Source: Candidatus Magasanikiibacteriota bacterium
GTDB lineage: Bacteria; Patescibacteriota; Patescibacteriia; Magasanikbacterales; UBA922
NCBI GenBank assembly: GCA_018652595.1
Contig: JABIBU010000003.1
Location: 1-48,973 of the forward strand
Length of the DNA stretch: 48,973 nt
Direction of reading: 5' to 3'
Shown here: positions 46,501 to 48,973 of the stretch, piece by piece
Layout: each line of letters starts with the position of its first letter
Numbering within the stretch: position 1 is the first letter of the stretch
Notes under the pieces: model-generated
Told to the model about the DNA's origin: nothing
What the model saw: the letters and a program-made list of their open reading frames with translations, nothing else
Databases searched by the model: none
Made by a program: the position numbers and the translations under genes

Positions 46501-47733
46501 GAAGATGAAGCGGGTTTAGTTCCTACAGGCGAATATGTAGATTTGCCGAATGTAGAACCGGTATATGACTCGGAAGGAGACGTCGAAGAACCAAGGTCTA
46601 CTAGAGGCACTACAGATGAAGAAATACAGGAGATGGAAGATGGTGATGATGAAGATCCAGAGGTAAAGGTATTAAAAAACTCAATAAAAACAGAAAAGGT
46701 CAAAAAAGCAAAATCTAAGAAAAAAGCTGAGACACCTAAAGTTGAAGCCTCAAAACAACAAAAGAAGTCGAAAGCAGAGGGAAAAGTGACCAGTTCTCAA
46801 GAAGAGACGGATTATAGTTCCAGGGTAGTAAAAAATAATGCTTTAGAGGCAGAACCTTTTGATGAGGAAGGAAGTTTTTTAAAGACTGTATTATTAGATA
46901 ATGATGAAAAATTTAGTGTTATCTTTGACGAGGACGGCACCAAGATAGGATATGTTGGTGATGATGGTGTGGCACACGAAGGAGTACCTAAAGGTTGGTG
47001 GCCACTAGGTATACCAGAAACAATGCAAGTGCCAGGTGGGATTGCAGAAACAGGTTCTGAGGTGGCTAGTGAAATAATTGATACTGATGATGTAGAAAAA
47101 ATAGACCTTCGTGAAATAGTAGATGTACCAGAAAATAAAGAAGTATTTTTGTGGCTAAATAGTGCTGCTAATGGTCAGATATCTGATGTAGAACCCGGTC
47201 AGCAACTAGCCGCTGTTAATCTAAAAAATCAATTTAATTTGGCTCATAGTCAGGGTAATAGTGAAGAAGTAAGTCGATTGTTAGAAGAGATGAAGACCTT
47301 AAAAGATAAAGCAGATCAAGAAATAGAAGCAGAGACACTACCAGACAAAGCAGAAGAAAAAGATGGTATAACAAGGATTAAAACTGAGGGAGGTGTGATA
47401 ATAGATTGTAGTGAGACAGAAGATGGAAGTTTATTTGTAAAGATGCTTAGTAGGGGGCAAATGTTATCAGATAGAGATTTGTTTAAGGAATTTTTTGGTG
47501 ATAAGTCACCTGAAAAATTATATCATTCACCATTTGCTGTAGATAATATGCGAACTTTACATGCTTATGCTGAAGCATACAAGGTGGCAGTAAAACAGGG
47601 AGGTGTAGACAGTGATGCCTCCAAGGCTTTATTGGGTCACATGAAGAGTATGACAAGGAAAATAGATGGTTATACTCCAGACAGTATAAAGGATTTTTTA
47701 GAGCCTGATTTTGCACAAAAACTTGGGTTATAA
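43510..47733 (+). CDS. Giant charged coiled-coil protein with one internal TM
   Basis: 1407 aa; charged N-terminal ~945 residues without signal peptide; TM WKIPTAAVTAIAITAVVAFGTM; acidic/Lys-rich linker; C-terminal domain. Confidence 0.8.
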   Translation: MPEAASRGTRPEKFESFDQSKFAADDKISYYQDGSWHFGVLDGPPEIRGSEVSMSVGGAGVESKIPPRKLEVPTISSLSVDGVEYTFDPLYTDDDNLDEEGNLVYDLESTDANPADKKLIQRVPAELIVATERGLDTAEKINDAIAEVASISDFKKKDLLKDQSLLQQKVRQILDTIGSARDWGEIERTDLEDVVERVRVLEREISGEGDTKGELQLLKDKIEFLNKATGSQDKAGESSNLQASLSADIAKKQGDAQTSFEKQTKTWEAWQKYNKEKREWDHAKTVYDEAKTAAAAGGDDKKIPDEPGVEPQKPKGRKITKEPIRDDDRSIEVDEKMNFFDSMADGDELKAEVVTERKNNFAKTRSGTGDDFPPGSNGDPRNEELRARFREETVKAVDAVFLKRQKLSVDEIESKFIFQDEVRDLERKIAFFKRTLPDNLIEKEKKYFRDLLDEVGELRENDTDIREQVLDIWKRFRAKEVEIYEKTLEGKRPTRELKKRDIDVPQDLLHDILSDRKGEVQRVMESLYTDSILQRSEDGDIIGKDTMAEAKIKGALKGLFDKAPDLYIQKKLKNYGIKDWDHFKLLLDGRLGDQLSLSLNELAQTQLNIGMAKKTARKEVSILKKVTGLWSKIRGKGDNRFQGEWNKEERQQFIRDTIHDNFANDSTFDDKTSVMFSAVVAQALRELTAEGADTKDADEIAVLKNLDANAKRIYREAIRRLEFEGENVSLEQRRDIILLLFDLQTGTEMQVAEKLKGVDPRLTRMVAGSLDFYTTGGAESRSSATPGVGKLPMRDKEEFLRRGEERGLLEVGNNIKELKDLLTAASWHINDRQRGRLDRLASKFKRALISESVDNASADWFVYAIHNDPMIKKQVENYVYEADMLEIKRERNAAKDLSLLMTELDGRKKDVNREVQQNIPSAVKKVFKKVGWKIPTAAVTAIAITAVVAFGTMSGDKDVEKKMTMEEVSERLDQAPDSPDETDSELGVPADENVAELEDEAGLVPTGEYVDLPNVEPVYDSEGDVEEPRSTRGTTDEEIQEMEDGDDEDPEVKVLKNSIKTEKVKKAKSKKKAETPKVEASKQQKKSKAEGKVTSSQEETDYSSRVVKNNALEAEPFDEEGSFLKTVLLDNDEKFSVIFDEDGTKIGYVGDDGVAHEGVPKGWWPLGIPETMQVPGGIAETGSEVASEIIDTDDVEKIDLREIVDVPENKEVFLWLNSAANGQISDVEPGQQLAAVNLKNQFNLAHSQGNSEEVSRLLEEMKTLKDKADQEIEAETLPDKAEEKDGITRIKTEGGVIIDCSETEDGSLFVKMLSRGQMLSDRDLFKEFFGDKSPEKLYHSPFAVDNMRTLHAYAEAYKVAVKQGGVDSDASKALLGHMKSMTRKIDGYTPDSIKDFLEPDFAQKLGL

Positions 47734-47770
47734 AACCTATAGTATCTATTGAGTAGAGACAATTAGTATA

Positions 47771-47813
47771 ATAAAACCACTCCGGCAATGTGTCTGGGTG
47801 GTTTTTGTTTTTG
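47771..47813 (+). terminator. Terminator
   Basis: AATAAAACCACTCCGGCAATGTGTCTGGGTGGTTTTTGTTTTTG. Confidence 0.7.
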
Positions 47814-47957
47814 TTCCCTCCTTGTGAAGGAGGGGCGCACACGAAGTGGCGGGGTGGTCTGCTTCTGCGGGCAAATAGTATCGCATTAATGCGAACACCG
47901 CCCCACCCGTCCCGACTGCGGTCGTGACGAGGTGTCACTCCTCCACAAGGAGGGGAC
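47814..47957. repeat. Large imperfect palindromic intergenic element
   Basis: TCCCTCCTTGTGAAGGAGGGGCGCACACGAAGTGGCGGGGTGGT ... ACACCGCCCCACCCGTC..GACGAGGTGTCACTCCTCCACAAGGAGGGGAC. Confidence 0.85.
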
Positions 47958-47978
47958 AAATATATTCTTGCAGATCAC

Positions 47979-48018
47979 TTGACAAAACAGTTAAAATATG
48001 CTATAATATATTGTTAAA
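47979..48018 (+). promoter_or_regulatory. Consensus promoter P1: TTGACA-17-TATAAT-N5-GTTAAA
   Basis: TTGACAAAACAGTTAAAATATGCTATAATATATTGTTAAA. Confidence 0.9.
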
Positions 48019-48141
48019 AATAAAGAATTGGGGATATCTGGGTATAGGTGTTTTCTGGGTAAAATTCGCTAAAATAAGGTAAAAAGTGTCGTTATATTGC
48101 TAAATTCGATTGGTGTGGATTCGTGTTAAGGTTTGTGGGAC

Positions 48142-48181
48142 TTGACAAGATCTCCAAAATATGCTATAATTCTCTGTTAAA
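48142..48181 (+). promoter_or_regulatory. Consensus promoter P2: TTGACA-17-TATAAT-N5-GTTAAA
   Basis: TTGACAAGATCTCCAAAATATGCTATAATTCTCTGTTAAA. Confidence 0.9.
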
Positions 48182-48379
48182 TCAAAATAGGGTAAGTAGT
48201 ATCAAATTATAAAAAACACTGTTTTAGCCTATATTGTTATATTGTTATATTGCTTGATAAAAGCAATCTAGCAACGTGGCAAAATAGTCACTAGTTCATT
48301 AAAACTAAGGCTAGAGAAAAAGTTTTTCCTAGTGCGAAAATAGCTATAGCAGGTAACCTGCCTACCGGCAGGCAGGGCA

Positions 48380-48472
48380 GAATAAGCAATAAGCAGATTA
48401 AGTATCTTAATTTAGTAAATATATGCTAAACAAGATGCTTAATCTGCCTAATCTGCTTATTAGCTTATTGCT
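48380..48472. repeat. Imperfect inverted repeat of AATAAGCAGATTAAG words
   Basis: AGAATAAGCAATAAGCAGATTAAGTATCTTAATTTAG..CTAAACAAGATGCTTAATCTGCCTAATCTGCTTATTAGCTTATTGC. Confidence 0.8.
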
Positions 48473-48593
48473 GTGTTGTTTCCGCACTAGGAAACCCCCA
48501 CTTAGGGGTTTTGTCGGAGTGTTCCGGCACTACTCCTGATGTGGATAATTTTGACTTCCCGACTGAGTCGGGACAAATTAAAGGAGGGCTATC

Positions 48594-48973
48594 ATGCCCA
48601 TGACTCAAAACCAGATCCAGATTCTTGTCTCTGTACCCGGCGCTCCCGCTGCGTACGATCCGGCCGCTGTGGCCACGCAGGTTCACGCCTGTCTTACTGC
48701 TAACTCGGCGGACAACGCCGGAGTTCAGACCATTTTGGGTAACGCGGGCGTTCCCGCAGCACTCATTCCGATGGTCGCCAATCAGGTGGTCGCCTTCTGG
48801 GCCATACCAGCTCCCCGCCGCGGTCCTGGTCCCGGTCGCGGTCCTGCCCCCATCATCCCCGCTGCTCCGCGGAAGAAGCGCTGGCTGTGGGTTCTGGCAG
48901 CGCTTGCAGTTCTCATCGTCGGGTGGTCCTTCACAGGAATGTGGCCACTCAACTACGATGAGACTGAGGCACC
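48594..48973 (+). CDS. GC-rich protein with Pro/Arg/Gly linker and TM, strong SD, runs off right edge
   Basis: AAAGGAGGGCTATC-ATG; MPMTQNQIQILVSVPGAPAAYDPAAVATQVHACLTANSADNAGVQTILGNAGVPAALIPMVANQVVAFWAIPAPRRGPGPGRGPAPIIPAAPRKKRWLWVLAALAVLIVGWSFTGMWPLNYDETEA..; open to the window end. Confidence 0.75.
   Translation, partial: MPMTQNQIQILVSVPGAPAAYDPAAVATQVHACLTANSADNAGVQTILGNAGVPAALIPMVANQVVAFWAIPAPRRGPGPGRGPAPIIPAAPRKKRWLWVLAALAVLIVGWSFTGMWPLNYDETEA

Noticed and set aside
47483-47959. 158-aa minus-strand ORF
   Set aside because: Overlaps the end of the 1407-aa gene antisense and otherwise consists of the GC-rich palindromic element; no protein-like character.
48465-48686. 73-aa minus-strand ORF
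   Set aside because: Antisense across the SD and start of the GC-rich gene and the leader; the plus-strand gene has a strong SD.

Overview
The window is AT-rich and looks like a Patescibacteria/CPR (Parcubacteria-like) chromosome segment. This is an inference from gene content: large single-TM surface proteins, DUF5652/DUF5663-like small proteins, and compact genes mostly lacking Shine-Dalgarno (SD) sites. Recognisable housekeeping genes are a ClpC-like N-terminus (left edge), phosphomanno/glucomutase, htpX, lemA, an RseP-like protease, pheS-pheT, dnaE, a PEP synthase, infC-rpmI-rplT, ssrA (tmRNA)-smpB and tRNA-Asp(GTC). Between them are four giant surface or membrane-anchored proteins: FN3-like, beta-helix plus Calx-beta-like, an 11-module Ig-like protein with paired cysteines, and a 1407-aa coiled-coil/TM protein.

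The most interesting signals are non-coding. (1) On the minus strand at about 36.13-36.27 kb there is an apparently complete small-RNA gene: a promoter with a 17-nt spacer, a ~27-bp hairpin ending in U6, and a 10-nt apical loop CCCCCUCCUU that matches the 16S anti-SD core (CCUCCUU). (2) A ~105-nt structured element abuts the 5' end of tmRNA, between smpB and ssrA. (3) The tmRNA reads as encoding an unusually long 25-aa tag, ANFLSRVKNTVASAFSVPSFASVVV, not ending in the usual LAA/AA. (4) Two GC-rich ORF islets carry near-perfect SD sequences, unlike their neighbours. (5) Three promoters share identical geometry, TTGACA-N17-TATART-N5-GTTAAA. (6) Several intergenic quasi-palindromes are built from short drifting words.

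Protein-level oddities are a PEP synthase carrying a C-terminal lipoprotein-like module, an HtrA-fold protein that has lost its catalytic triad, and a relic of a second HtpX C-terminus. All assignments are by eye; no searches or folding programs were run.
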